DNA of 64,000 bases from an uncultured Halomonas sp. (GCF_946887195.1 NZ_CAMPKE010000010.1:89108-153107); one strand, 5' to 3'; positions 17,251 to 26,794 are shown, counted from the first letter of the stretch. Translations and numbers: made by a program. Notes: generated from the sequence alone by a model not told the origin.

Positions 17251-17883
17251 TCAGGACGCTTCGTCATCCGGCCCCACCGGGCCGGGGTCGGGTTCAACGC
17301 CGATGCGGTAGGTAACAACGAAACGCGGCCAGTCCACATGGTCCACCAGGTCGATGTCCTCGATGACGCCAACCTTCGCTCCCGCACGCTCGAACAGGGC
17401 GATGCTCTTGGCGGGATAGTTGTTGCGCGACGGATAGAGCACCCCGTCGAACAGCGCCTGGCCATCATCTCCGAGCATCGCATGCACCTGGGCGGACACC
17501 CGCTGTGTGTGCGTGTAGTCGCGGCTGGCCAACTGCTCCAGGTTCAGGCCGAAGTAGCCCGCTATGACGCCCTGCGCCGTGAGATCGGCCAGAAACACGT
17601 CGTCCATCACGCCTACTGCGCGCACCATCCGGGCTTGGACTTCTTTCAGCGCGATCGAGCGTTGCGTGTCCGCAAGCCACTGGTGCTTGTGAAACACCGA
17701 CTCCATCAGCGCCGTGGGCAGGTCGCGCCCCAGGTAGAGCACGCCGTAGGCCCCCGCTGGGTCATCGTAGCGATTCGTGCTGCTGCGGCCATAGTACAGC
17801 GGGCTGCCCCAATAGACGACGCGGCTCACATGCTGGAGCAGTTCACCGGCATCGATCAGGAACGAAGGCAGCTCGTGGCTCAT
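17251..17883 (-). CDS. RES-domain toxin (NAD+-degrading type)
   Basis: A 210-residue RES-domain protein. RES toxins of the Xre-RES/MbcTA class deplete NAD+ by hydrolysis or phosphorolysis. Visible family features: an Arg-bearing GRSSTNRYDDP, GVLYLGRDLPTALMES with the conserved Tyr and Glu, and a late LYPSRNN segment. It lies 12 bases downstream of the antitoxin gene on the same strand, the antitoxin-first order normal for this class. The module sits between the transfer operon and the relaxase gene, a good place for element maintenance. Confidence 0.87.
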   Translation of the reverse strand: MSHELPSFLIDAGELLQHVSRVVYWGSPLYYGRSSTNRYDDPAGAYGVLYLGRDLPTALMESVFHKHQWLADTQRSIALKEVQARMVRAVGVMDDVFLADLTAQGVIAGYFGLNLEQLASRDYTHTQRVSAQVHAMLGDDGQALFDGVLYPSRNNYPAKSIALFERAGAKVGVIEDIDLVDHVDWPRFVVTYRIGVEPDPGPVGPDDEAS

Positions 17884-17895
17884 GGCGGTCTCGCT

Positions 17896-18522
17896 TCAAT
17901 GCACCTGGACGCCCAGCACGTTGAACACGGCCTCGGCCACGTCATCGATCGTGCCATGCGTCACCGCATCCACGGGCGAGCGACCACCCAGGCCTTCGAG
18001 GGGTTCGGACAGCGCGCGGTAGATCGTCCAGTGGTCGATGCCCTCGACCTCCTGGAGCACGGTTTGGGTCAACTGCTGCTTCACCGGGTCGAGCTGCCAG
18101 TCGGGCAGCTTCTGGCCGCGCGGCCCCACGTTCAGCGCCAGCAGCCGACGGGCGAGGATGTCCTTGTAGATTTGCTGGCGCGACTTGTCCGCCAGCTTGG
18201 CGAACTCGGCAGGCGGCAGGTTGTCCGGCTGGTTGAAGGCTTCCAGCAGCAAGGCGCGGCCTCGCTGGACATCGGTTTCAGCCGGTGTCCAGCGCGTGTC
18301 GGAGCGCAACGCGGCCGCCTTGCGCTGCAAGGCCTGCGCCACCGTTTCACCTTCCAGGTTGGCGGGCAGCGTCACCGCCTCCACGCGCTCGTGGATGAAC
18401 GCCTGCAACTCAGCCGCGAACGCCGGTGCATCCCGGATTTCGACGGTATCGGCGAAGCGTCGCACATCCTCCACCGTGACTCGCGGCAGCCGGTCGGCAA
18501 TGAATTCGATCGCAGTGGGCAT
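17896..18522 (-). CDS. Antitoxin of the RES pair, MbcA/ParS/Xre-type C-terminal domain
   Basis: A 208-residue protein. The C-terminal part (about 105-205) contains FAKLADKSRQQIY, RGQKLPDWQL and a YRALSEPLEGLGGRSPVDAV segment; the latter matches the toxin-binding domain of MbcA/ParS/Xre antitoxins (W/Y-x-x-L-xx-P-xxx-LGG-xx-P-xDxl). No canonical N-terminal helix-turn-helix is obvious; residues 1-85 are helical and unassigned. GGGAG precedes the ATG. Striking: the same ~100-residue region recurs at the C-terminus of the integrase of this element. Confidence 0.8.
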   Translation of the reverse strand: MPTAIEFIADRLPRVTVEDVRRFADTVEIRDAPAFAAELQAFIHERVEAVTLPANLEGETVAQALQRKAAALRSDTRWTPAETDVQRGRALLLEAFNQPDNLPPAEFAKLADKSRQQIYKDILARRLLALNVGPRGQKLPDWQLDPVKQQLTQTVLQEVEGIDHWTIYRALSEPLEGLGGRSPVDAVTHGTIDDVAEAVFNVLGVQVH

Positions 18523-18555
18523 GGTCAGCTCCCAGGTAGGTTTGAGACAGGATTC

Positions 18556-18584
18556 ACTCTAGTCTCCTTTGTCGCATTTGTCAA
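18556..18584 (-). promoter_or_regulatory. Sigma-70 promoter of the antitoxin-toxin operon
   Basis: On the minus strand a consensus -35 TTGACA (18579-18584) and -10 TAGAGT (18556-18561) are separated by exactly 17 bases and lie about 35 bases upstream of the antitoxin ATG. Two GACAAA-type direct repeats within the spacer could be the autoregulatory site. Confidence 0.75.
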
Positions 18585-18608
18585 CTTAGTCGCCCGGGTG
18601 GGAGCCTA

Positions 18609-18656
18609 CCTGGCGGTGTAGCGCCCCGGCAGCATAGGCCGGGGCCCAGCGCCAGG
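18609..18656. repeat. Nested inverted repeat upstream of traI, candidate oriT
   Basis: Outer arms CCTGGCG (18609-18615) and CGCCAGG (18650-18656) enclose perfect inner arms CCCCGGC (18624-18630) and GCCGGGG (18638-18644) around a 7-base loop. There is no T-run, so a terminator is less likely. It lies in the 316-bp gap between the divergent antitoxin and relaxase genes, where MobH-type elements commonly keep a transfer origin. The remaining gap (18657-18838) holds no gene that I can support. Confidence 0.5.
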
Positions 18657-18838
18657 TCGCCGTCTAATCCATTCGTGCGGGTTCCGCATTGACGCTGGAG
18701 CCGCAGCCCAGGCCCCGCTATACCGAAACGGTTAAAGGCCAAAGGGTCGAAACGGCAAGGGAATGGGGTGCAAGGGGAAAGGCCCTACCTTGAAAAGGCC
18801 AAAAGGCCTCCCGCCCGGCCCGCCATCAGGACACCGAC

Positions 18839-20710
18839 ATGCTCTCCCTGTTCCAGCGAAAACGGCCCCCGGTCGCTGCCGCGCCGTCGCCAGCACCCGC
18901 CACCGACCTCCCGAAAGGGTTGATGCGGCCGGAGTCGGCCGCATCGTTGCTCGCCACCCCGCGCCGGCAGAAGCTGCTGGAACACATCTGGCAGCGCACC
19001 TCGCTTTCGCGCAAGCAGTTCGCCTCCCTGTACCGCGCGCCGCTGGAGCGCTACGCCGAGCTGGTCCAGGCCTTCCCGGCTTCCGAAGCGCATCACCATG
19101 CCTACCCGGGCGGCATGCTCGACCATGGCCTCGAAATCGTCGCCTACAGCCTAAAGCTGCGGCAGTCCCATCTGCTGCCCATCGGGGCCAGCCCCGAAGA
19201 CCAGGCGGCGCAGGCCGAAGCCTGGACTGCGGCCGTCGCCTATGCCGCACTGCTCCATGACATCGGCAAGGTGGCCGTCGATCTGCACGTCGAGCTGGCC
19301 GACGGCAGCACCTGGCACCCATGGCACGGCCCGCTGCGCCAACCGTACCGCTTCCGCTACCGCGACGACCGCGAGTACCGGCTTCATAGCGCCGCGACAG
19401 GCTTGCTGTACCAGCAATTGCTCAATCGCGATCTGCTGGACTGGCTCAGTGGCTATCCATCCTTGTGGGCGCCGCTGCTCTACGTCTTGGCTGGGCAGTA
19501 CGAGCACGCCGGGGTTCTGGGCGAGCTTGTCGTGCAGGCCGACCGCGCCTCCGTCGCCCAGGAGCTGGGCGGCGATCCCGCGCGCGCCATGGCCGCGCCC
19601 AAGCACTCGCTCCAACGCAAGCTGGTCAACGGGCTGCGCTACCTGCTCAAGGAAGAGCTGAAACTGAACCAGCCGGAGGCCTCCGATGGCTGGCTCACCG
19701 AGGACGCGCTGTGGCTGGTGAGCAAGACAGTCTCGGACAAGCTGCGCGCGCACCTGCTGTCCCAGGGGGTCGATGGCATCCCCGCGAACAACACGGCCGT
19801 GTTCAACGTGCTACAGGATCATGCCATGTTGCAGCCCACCGCCTCCGGCAAGGCCATCTGGCGCGCAACTATTACCAGTGAGAGTGGCTGGTCCCATGCC
19901 TTCACGCTCCTGCGCCTGGCCCCGGCGCTGATCTGGGAGCCCTCGGAGCGACCCAGCCCATTTGCGGGAACCGTGACCGTGGACAACGCCGGCGAGGCCG
20001 AGGACGGGCCGCGCCCGTCCGCACCCGACGCTGCATTGCTACCTGGAGCAGCGGTGGCAACGGAGAAGGAGCCCGCAGCAAGCAGCCGTCCAGATCAGTC
20101 GGGCGGAAGTCACGCCATACCTCCCAGCACGCAGCGCAATCCGGCCGACCCACTGGAAAGCATGCTGGCGATGTTCGAGACAACGCCTGAGCCGGAGCAG
20201 TCCGTCGAAGCCCCGCCAGAGGGTGCCGACGATGCAGCGGTGCCGCTCGACCCTCCCGCATCGGCCCCAGGTCCTTCGGCGCCGACCGCCGCGCCTGCGC
20301 CGCACGATTTCGCCTCATTTACCGGGCGGCCATCGGGCGAGCATTTCATGGCCTGGCTGAAACAGGCCGTCCAGACCCGCAAGCTCATCATCAATGACGC
20401 CAAGGCCCTGGTACATACCGTGTCCGACACGGTTTACCTGATCAGCCCTGGTGTTTTCCAGCGCTACGCACAAGAGCATCCAACCATTGGGCCGCTTGCG
20501 AAGGACGCGGCCCTGCAGGACTGGCAGTGGGTGCAGAAGCGCTTTGAAAAACTCGGACTCCACAGGAAACAGCCATCGGGTCTGAACATCAGGACGTGCG
20601 AGGTCATGGGACCGCGCAAAACGCGCCAGGTGCATGGCTATTTGCTCGAAGACCCATCGCACATATTCGATGCCGTTCCACCGAACAATCCTTATCTGTC
20701 GCTCAAATAG
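18839..20710 (+). CDS. traI: MobH-family conjugative relaxase TraI (TIGR03760)
   Basis: A 623-residue relaxase of the PFGI-1/ICEclc class. The N-terminal TraI_2/MobH domain carries the HD-hydrolase-like metal-binding motifs: H85-H86 in AHHHAYPGGMLDHGLE and H140-D141 in ALLHDIGK. A proline-rich low-complexity linker (about 375-485) leads to a C-terminal DUF1528-type domain (about 490-620) beginning EHFMAWLKQAVQTRKLIIND. The enzyme nicks at oriT and pilots the strand to the coupling protein. It is the last transfer gene before the cargo. Confidence 0.92.
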   Translation: MLSLFQRKRPPVAAAPSPAPATDLPKGLMRPESAASLLATPRRQKLLEHIWQRTSLSRKQFASLYRAPLERYAELVQAFPASEAHHHAYPGGMLDHGLEIVAYSLKLRQSHLLPIGASPEDQAAQAEAWTAAVAYAALLHDIGKVAVDLHVELADGSTWHPWHGPLRQPYRFRYRDDREYRLHSAATGLLYQQLLNRDLLDWLSGYPSLWAPLLYVLAGQYEHAGVLGELVVQADRASVAQELGGDPARAMAAPKHSLQRKLVNGLRYLLKEELKLNQPEASDGWLTEDALWLVSKTVSDKLRAHLLSQGVDGIPANNTAVFNVLQDHAMLQPTASGKAIWRATITSESGWSHAFTLLRLAPALIWEPSERPSPFAGTVTVDNAGEAEDGPRPSAPDAALLPGAAVATEKEPAASSRPDQSGGSHAIPPSTQRNPADPLESMLAMFETTPEPEQSVEAPPEGADDAAVPLDPPASAPGPSAPTAAPAPHDFASFTGRPSGEHFMAWLKQAVQTRKLIINDAKALVHTVSDTVYLISPGVFQRYAQEHPTIGPLAKDAALQDWQWVQKRFEKLGLHRKQPSGLNIRTCEVMGPRKTRQVHGYLLEDPSHIFDAVPPNNPYLSLK

Positions 20711-20760
20711 CCGACTAAGAGGGGAAGTGCCACACGTTCTGTTTGAACGGGTGGCAGGCT

Positions 20761-21699
<939 letters not shown>

Positions 21700-21807
21700 T
21701 CACGGTCTTGAGCTTTGCGTGCAGACGCGTCCACAACAGCGCTTACAGGGTCCGACCGGGGTCCGCACCGGCGACTCCGCCCGTGACCACGGTCTTCCTT
21801 CAGCGGC

Positions 21808-22065
21808 TCACTGAAGACCGAGCGCCTTCATCAGCCTCGGCTTCTGGCTCGCGAAGGTGCCATAGAAGACCTCGTCGCCGACGATCGTGATCGGGGCCAC
21901 GCGCACGCCGGTTCGTGACTTGGCCTCCGCGGAAATCTTCGGGTCGGTCAGGTCGCGCTCTTCAAACGCGATGCCCTGCTGGGACAACCACTCCTTTAGT
22001 GCCCGGCAGTCCGGGCAAGTTGGAGTGCTATAGATGAGGATGCGCGGGGTGTTGGCTTGGTTCAT
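21808..22065 (-). CDS. Glutaredoxin-like thiol protein
   Basis: An 85-residue glutaredoxin with the active site C-P-D-C (IYSTPTCPDCRALKEWL), a TGVRVAPITIVGDE cis-Pro/GSH-binding segment and GTFASQKP near the end. ATG 22065 gives the normal domain length. It begins 10 bases after the DUF305 gene, so the two are probably co-transcribed from the copper-type promoter at 22810-22840. The 174-base gap to kdsA shows no gene. Confidence 0.85.
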   Translation of the reverse strand: MNQANTPRILIYSTPTCPDCRALKEWLSQQGIAFEERDLTDPKISAEAKSRTGVRVAPITIVGDEVFYGTFASQKPRLMKALGLQ

Positions 22066-22075
22066 GGTCGTGCCT

Positions 22076-22777
22076 TCACTTGCCCCGAGCGACAAGCCAA
22101 CTCTTCATCATGGCGATCTCGCCTTCCTGCGCGGAGATGACCTCCTGAGCCAACTTGCGGACCTCCGGGTTCTTGCCGTACTGCAGCGCCACCTTGGCCA
22201 TGTCGATCGCACCCTGGTGGTGCGGGATCATGCCGCGCATGAAGTCCACATCGGCGTCGCCGCTGAAGTCGATCATCATGTCCGCATGCATGCGGTCGTT
22301 GCCGGCACGGTAGGCGGCCGTCGAGGCATCGCCCGAGCTGCCGGCCGCCGCCTGCTGGCCGTTGTCGCCCAGCCACTTGTTCATCATGGCGATCTCGCCT
22401 TCCTGCACGGTGATGACCTCCTGGGCCAGCTTGTGAACCTCCGGGTCCTTGCCGTACTGCAGCGCCACCTTGGCCATGTCGATCGCGCCCTGGTGGTGCG
22501 GGATCATGCCACGCATGAAATCGACGTCGGCGTTGCCAGTGAACTGCGCTCCCATCCCGGCGTGCATCTGGTCGTTCACGGCGCGATACGCGGTCGTGGA
22601 AGGACTGTCATTGGCCGAGGCGCTGGAGGGCATCGCGTGCCCTTGGTGACCTCCGCCCGCACTGGCCTGCATCGCTTCACCCGACGGGACGACCACCTTC
22701 TTCTGGACGGCCATCAGGCCGGCGGCGACCACGACGGCGCCCGCAATGAACAAGAGGCTGAACTTGTTGACCTTCAT
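22076..22777 (-). CDS. Periplasmic DUF305 protein with two tandem domains (copper-binding type)
   Basis: A 233-residue exported protein: N-terminal hydrophobic leader (about 7-24), a His/Met-rich linker, then two almost identical DUF305 units of about 85 residues, each with [20 protein letters not shown] and [13 protein letters not shown]305 proteins (CopM-like) bind Cu(I)/Ag(I) through Met and His side chains. The units are repeated in DNA with a 276-bp (92-codon) period, showing recent duplication. AAGGAG precedes the ATG. The MerR-type promoter upstream ties it to copper. Confidence 0.87.
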   Translation of the reverse strand: MKVNKFSLLFIAGAVVVAAGLMAVQKKVVVPSGEAMQASAGGGHQGHAMPSSASANDSPSTTAYRAVNDQMHAGMGAQFTGNADVDFMRGMIPHHQGAIDMAKVALQYGKDPEVHKLAQEVITVQEGEIAMMNKWLGDNGQQAAAGSSGDASTAAYRAGNDRMHADMMIDFSGDADVDFMRGMIPHHQGAIDMAKVALQYGKNPEVRKLAQEVISAQEGEIAMMKSWLVARGK

Positions 22778-22809
22778 GAAAAAACTCCTTGAATGAGGTT
22801 GATGGGTTC

Positions 22810-22840
22810 ACTGTAGGGCCTCCCATTGTTGGAAGGTCAA
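22810..22840 (-). promoter_or_regulatory. CueR/MerR-type promoter of the DUF305-glutaredoxin genes
   Basis: On the minus strand TTGACC (22835-22840) and TACAGT (22810-22815) are 19 bases apart, the stretched spacing that MerR activators untwist. The spacer opens TTCC and continues with a weak dyad, like the copA and copZ boxes of this element. The cueR gene at 55555 is the likely controller. Confidence 0.75.
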
Positions 22841-22896
22841 GCCCTTATTTCGCCCGTCACTTGGCGCTGCACGGCGGTGTGCCCATGCCCATTTCA

Positions 22897-22915
22897 GTTG
22901 CAAGTAATTCTCAAC
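22897..22915. promoter_or_regulatory. Fur-box-like 19-bp site
   Basis: GTTGCAAGTAATTCTCAAC is a 19-bp interrupted palindrome close to Fur boxes of beta- and gammaproteobacteria (pattern TTGAGAAT-x-A-xx-TTGCAA on the minus strand). It lies about 40 bases before the ATG of the 136-residue unknown protein and about 75 bases behind the DUF305 promoter. Confidence 0.5.
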
Positions 22916-22957
22916 AAAGGTAGGATGTTAGGACGTTAATAGCGAGAGTCCAGGATC

Positions 22958-23368
22958 ATGTCCCAGCAACCGAAAGTTCACGACACCAGCGATTTCCCCA
23001 TCGTCCGCTTCGACGGCGCAAGCATCTACAACGGATACAGCAGCGCCTGGTGCGCGGAAATGGATGAACTCGTCGCCTGCGGAAAGCCCTTCGTGCTTAT
23101 CTACGTCGCGGGAGGGCCAGAAGAGACTCTCGACGATCGCGCTCAGCGCGGCGTCTGGCTGAAGACTCACAAGGAGACGCTTGGCGGCACATTGCTCGCG
23201 CTCATCCACGTCGAACCGGATTCGGATAAGCGAGCCCAGTTGGAGGCCATGCTGCCAAAGCTCGTCCAGGCTTTCGGTACACCGCAGTCCACCCGGGCCA
23301 CCCACGCCGATGCCGAGGCGCTGGCCCGGTATGTCCTGGCGGGTGGTCGCGTCGAAGATTCGATATGA
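22958..23368 (+). CDS. Unknown cytoplasmic protein, possibly iron-regulated
   Basis: A 136-residue soluble protein without a signal peptide or membrane helix. I do not recognise a family. Its size and pattern (F-D-G-A-S-IY near the start, AGGPEETLDDRAQRGVWLKTHKETLGGTLLALIHVEP in the middle, an alpha-helical end) resemble SpoIIAA/STAS-like single-domain proteins only loosely. CAGGA precedes the ATG weakly. A Fur-like box upstream suggests induction under iron limitation. Confidence 0.6.
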   Translation: MSQQPKVHDTSDFPIVRFDGASIYNGYSSAWCAEMDELVACGKPFVLIYVAGGPEETLDDRAQRGVWLKTHKETLGGTLLALIHVEPDSDKRAQLEAMLPKLVQAFGTPQSTRATHADAEALARYVLAGGRVEDSI

Positions 23369-23523
23369 ACAGCACCGTCCGGTCGCTGTAGCGCACCAAG
23401 GGCCTATCCATGAGGACCGGCTACCGCGTGCTCTCCGGGAAACAACCCGCGTTCCGATCAACGGGGCCGGCGACCGGCTGCTCGATGGAAAGCGGCATTG
23501 CCAGCGCGGGAGTCGCGCTCGGA

Positions 23524-24219
23524 TCAACCCGATTTCTCAAGTGCCGCAATCAGCGGAGCGACCACGTTCCGCACAGCCGCCGCAGCTGCTTCTCCATCCT
23601 GGCGCTCGATAGCATCCACGATCGCCTCATGGGTCGCGAGACCCGGCTCGGGCAGTTCCTTGTCCTTCAGCGCAGTCAGCGTGTTCATGCGGACCGAGTT
23701 CGCGAAGTAGCGGTACAGCTCAGCCAGCGCGCCGTTGCCGCACATCCCGGCGATCGCGCAGTGGAAAGCCGTATCGGCCTCGGCAAAGGCCGCGCTCGAT
23801 GCGTGTTGCTCCTGCTCGCCGCGGGCCTTCAACAGTCGGCGCAGCAGCCCAACGTCCGCCTTGGACCGATGCACCGCGGCCAACCTGGCCGCCTCGGTTT
23901 CCAGCATGCAGCGCAACGCGAAGTGCTCTCGCAAGCCGGAACGCCCGACACGGCGCATGACCTCGGCCGGATCGATATTGGTTCGCACGTAGGTGCCATC
24001 ACCCTGGCGGACTTCCAGGACCTGGCCGTGCGAGAGCACGCGAATGGCTTCCCGCACCGTGTTGCGGCCAACCTCCAGCATCTCGGCCAGTTCCTGCTCC
24101 CTGGGGATGCGCTCGCCGACCTTCCAGGCGCCTCCCTCGATCTGGCCGCGGATCAGCTCAATCGTCGAATCGACGAGCGAACGCCGCGGCGCCTGTGGGA
24201 GTGTGAAGCGGTTATTCAT
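23524..24219 (-). CDS. GntR-family regulator, FadR subfamily
   Basis: A 231-residue regulator. Residues about 14-80 form the GntR winged helix (ELAEMLEVGRNTVREAIRVLSHGQVLEVRQGDGTYV). The rest is an all-helical FCD effector domain with the metal-ligand pattern D-x3-H (ADTAFHCAIAG) and a later H (ATHEAIVDAI). ATG 24219 fits the domain start; the frame stays open upstream but in non-coding-like sequence. It is divergent from the secreted NTF2-like gene with a palindrome between them. Confidence 0.87.
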   Translation of the reverse strand: MNNRFTLPQAPRRSLVDSTIELIRGQIEGGAWKVGERIPREQELAEMLEVGRNTVREAIRVLSHGQVLEVRQGDGTYVRTNIDPAEVMRRVGRSGLREHFALRCMLETEAARLAAVHRSKADVGLLRRLLKARGEQEQHASSAAFAEADTAFHCAIAGMCGNGALAELYRYFANSVRMNTLTALKDKELPEPGLATHEAIVDAIERQDGEAAAAAVRNVVAPLIAALEKSG

Positions 24220-24283
24220 CGCGGTTCTCAAATGACGTAGAGACGGGAGCCCATCGGACCTCGATTGTAGCAACTCAGGCCTT

Positions 24284-24306
24284 ATACATAGGATGATTCT
24301 ATGTAT
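24284..24306. promoter_or_regulatory. Palindrome between gntR and the NTF2-like gene
   Basis: Perfect 8-bp arms ATACATAG (24284-24291) and CTATGTAT (24299-24306) around a 7-base centre. It lies between two divergent genes, 65 bases before the regulator ATG, and is a good candidate operator for that GntR protein. Confidence 0.6.
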
Positions 24307-24418
24307 TTGACAAAAGAGCAATTGCCGACGGCCTGTGCTTCGTTGCGCGCGACATGCGATTTTCCACCACGCCCGTGCGAGCGGGATTTTTTTCAACACC
24401 TTTTGGAGTATTTCGACC

Positions 24419-24961
24419 ATGAACAACATGCAGCACGCCCTGTCATTCAGGCCCCTTCGTTCTTCAGACGGCTTGCGCTGCCGTCCGGTGCAGGCTTTGG
24501 GAGCGATATTCCTCGGGCTGGTTTCACTCGCCTATAGCGTCACGTCGCAGGCGGCAGATGAGCCAGAGAACGTGAAGGTGGTCCAGCAATACCTTGACGC
24601 CTGGAATGGCGGGCGAACCGACGCGATGGAAAAAGTGCTCGATTCCAACGTCGTCTATTTCAATACCAGCAATGAAGCGTCCCGCACTGGGCCTCAAGCC
24701 ATTACCGAAGTCTCGCAGTTTCTGATGAAAATCCTGCCCGACCGAAAAATGAAAATCCGTTCGCAGCCGGTTGCCTCCGGCGATGGTGTGGCGATCGAGT
24801 GGGAATTCACCGCCACCAAGAACAGCAATGGCGGGACGTCGCCCTCCAGTTCGACCATCAGTTATTTCGGCGCGAGCTTCTTCCGTGTTTCGAACGGAAA
24901 GATTGTCTATGCCAGCGACTACTACAACCACAACACCATGCAGAAGCAGCTTCAGCAGTAA
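24419..24961 (+). CDS. Secreted NTF2/SnoaL-like domain protein
   Basis: A 180-residue protein with a signal peptide (hydrophobic about 25-42, cleavage near SQAAD) and an NTF2-like cone fold: ENVKVVQQYLDAWNGGRTDAMEKVLDSNVVYFN, a central FMKILPDRKMKI strand and GASFFRVSNGKIVYASDYYN at the end. Such domains act as small-molecule isomerases, hydrolases or binders; substrate unknown. GGAG lies upstream of ATG 24419. It is probably controlled by the divergent GntR regulator. Confidence 0.75.
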   Translation: MNNMQHALSFRPLRSSDGLRCRPVQALGAIFLGLVSLAYSVTSQAADEPENVKVVQQYLDAWNGGRTDAMEKVLDSNVVYFNTSNEASRTGPQAITEVSQFLMKILPDRKMKIRSQPVASGDGVAIEWEFTATKNSNGGTSPSSSTISYFGASFFRVSNGKIVYASDYYNHNTMQKQLQQ

Positions 24962-25142
24962 CGTAAATCCGCAAACAGGAAATCACCGACATGTCCCGCT
25001 TCATCATGCACAAGCCCTCGGCGCCGCCAGCGCAGCGGTGAGGCAAGCGCTTTTCCTCAATCCAAGGTAATTGCGCTGGTGACTTGATGAATATCTGACA
25101 CGCCGGTTATCGAGCCTTGTCTCGATGAAATAGAAATCCCGA

Positions 25143-25646
25143 ATGAAACTACCAACCACGAAGCAGGAACTCCTTGACAAGGTTCGCGCCAGCCACCGAA
25201 AGCTCGGGGTAGAAGCTGCCACCATTCCCGCCAGCCACTACCGGCACACGGCCATGATCTGGCAGGAGCCGCGCCTGCATACCAACGCTGCGATGGTCCT
25301 GGTGGACGTCATCGTCTGGAACACGATGATCCTGCAGTTCGCGCATGATCGGACGCCTGGACCTTCGGCGTCCTTTTACTCGCCGAGTGCGATGGCGCAG
25401 CGGGCCGAGCGTCTTTCTGCCGGCTTCCAGCGCCGTTTCGCGGGCAGAGACCTTCGCGAGCTGGAAGCCATGCTCACGGAGGGACAGGACCGGGTGCTCG
25501 ACTGCGTGGCGCACCATTCGAACGCCTCGCTTTTCGATCCCGCGTTGAGCCCGATGAAGACCCTCGGGCGCAAGATCCAGTTCTTCACCTCCACCGCCTA
25601 CGACGACGCGCTGTCGAGGCTGCGCCAGTGGAAGCAGGTGCTGTAG
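25143..25646 (+). CDS. ClbS/DfsB-like four-helix bundle protein (DUF1706)
   Basis: A 167-residue protein that opens with PTTKQELLDKVRASHRKL, as do ClbS/DfsB (DUF1706) proteins of the DinB-like four-helix fold; ClbS itself protects colibactin producers by hydrolysing the genotoxin. The middle has a conserved-looking DVIVWNTMILQF helix and the end ALSRLRQWKQVL. The family call rests on the N-terminal pattern and length, so is moderate. No operon partner; an MFS fragment converges from the right. Confidence 0.6.
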   Translation: MKLPTTKQELLDKVRASHRKLGVEAATIPASHYRHTAMIWQEPRLHTNAAMVLVDVIVWNTMILQFAHDRTPGPSASFYSPSAMAQRAERLSAGFQRRFAGRDLRELEAMLTEGQDRVLDCVAHHSNASLFDPALSPMKTLGRKIQFFTSTAYDDALSRLRQWKQVL

Positions 25647-25692
25647 CGGCCGAGGCGACCCACTGCGCGGAGCGCCTCTTGCACCGCTCCGA

Positions 25693-26533
25693 TCAGACCG
25701 GAGCTGGCAGCGCCGGCTTTCGCGCGGCCTGCCACAGCAGCGGCACCAGGATCAGCGCCAGGGCCGGGAAGATCATCCAGTTGACCGCCTGCCAGCCCGA
25801 GCTGTGCAGGATCGATCCCGCGAGGAACGACACGGCCGCCGTGGCGGCGAAGACGAAGAAATCGTTCATGCCCTGCGCCTTGCTGCGCTCGGCCGGGGTG
25901 TGGCAATCGGTGACCATCGCCGTCGCGCCGATGAAGCTGAAGTTCCAGCCGATGCCCAGCAGCGCCAGCGAGCCCCAGAAGTGGGACAGGCCGAGCCCGC
26001 CCAGGGCCACCACCCCGGAGGCGGCGAGCAGCACCATGCCGACGGCGGTCACGCGCTCCTTGCCGTAGCGCACCATCAGTCGCCCGGTGAAGAAGCTCGG
26101 CCCGAACATCGCCAGCAGGTGCCACTGTATTCCTAGGGCGGCGTTGTCCACCGAATGCCCGTGGTTGACCATCGCCACCGGCGCGGCCGTCATCACGAAC
26201 GCCATCACCCCATAGGACACCACGCCCGCAGCCACGGCCAGCAGATAGCGCGGCATCGCCAAGAGCTGCAGCACCGTCCGACCGCTATCGGCGACTGCTT
26301 CGGCCTGGGTCTGGCTCGGCGTGCGCAGCATCAGCAGGATCGGCAAGGCGATCAGCGGCAGCAGCGCCTGGCTGAGGAAGCTGCCAACGTAGGGCGTGCC
26401 CGCTACCGCATCGCGCGTGAAGATCACCAACTGCGGCCCGATGATGGCGCCCGCGAGACCGCCCACCATGACCCAGGAAATGGCCTTGGCCTTAAGCGCG
26501 TCCTCGGCGGTGACGGCGGCTGCGAAGCAGTAG
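25693..26533 (-). pseudogene. MFS transporter gene fragment lacking its 5' part
   Basis: It encodes the C-terminal ~270 residues of the MFS transporter found again at 29241-30422, joined at about 26533 to unrelated sequence, so the first ~125 codons are missing. It keeps the native-looking C-terminus (LLWQAARKPALPAPV) that the other copy has lost. Differences between the copies cluster in the first 230 bases (left end); from about 25970 to 26510 I see none. The frame remains open a short way upstream but without a credible start. Confidence 0.85.
25728..26533. repeat. Direct repeat copy 1 (806 bp, MFS gene internal segment)
   Basis: It matches 29261-30066 at a constant offset of 3533 bases with no indel. 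About a dozen substitutions lie in the left ~240 bases and two at the right end, with the middle identical by eye. Confidence 0.92.
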
Positions 26534-26794
26534 CCCACAGCAGGAAATCGAACTATGAAACGAATAACCCCTTTCCTTCTGGTCGCAGTACTCGGGGGCA
26601 CTGAAGCAGGCCAGCGTGTCTACTCATCGCGCATGAATTGCCTGACAACCTTTCAAATTTAGAGAAGATAAATTGAAGTTCTGACGGGAATTTCTCAGTA
26701 AAAGAATCCTATCTTTCTCGTCAACAGACTGAACGGCACCCCCTGAGTTTTTATGCATATATTCAAGATCGGCAAATTCTTTAATGATTCACCA

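Noticed and set aside
16822..18621. A 599-codon plus-strand open frame over DUF3742 and the RES pair
   Set aside because: It overlaps three supported minus-strand genes with ribosome-binding sites and known domains; composition is shadow-like.
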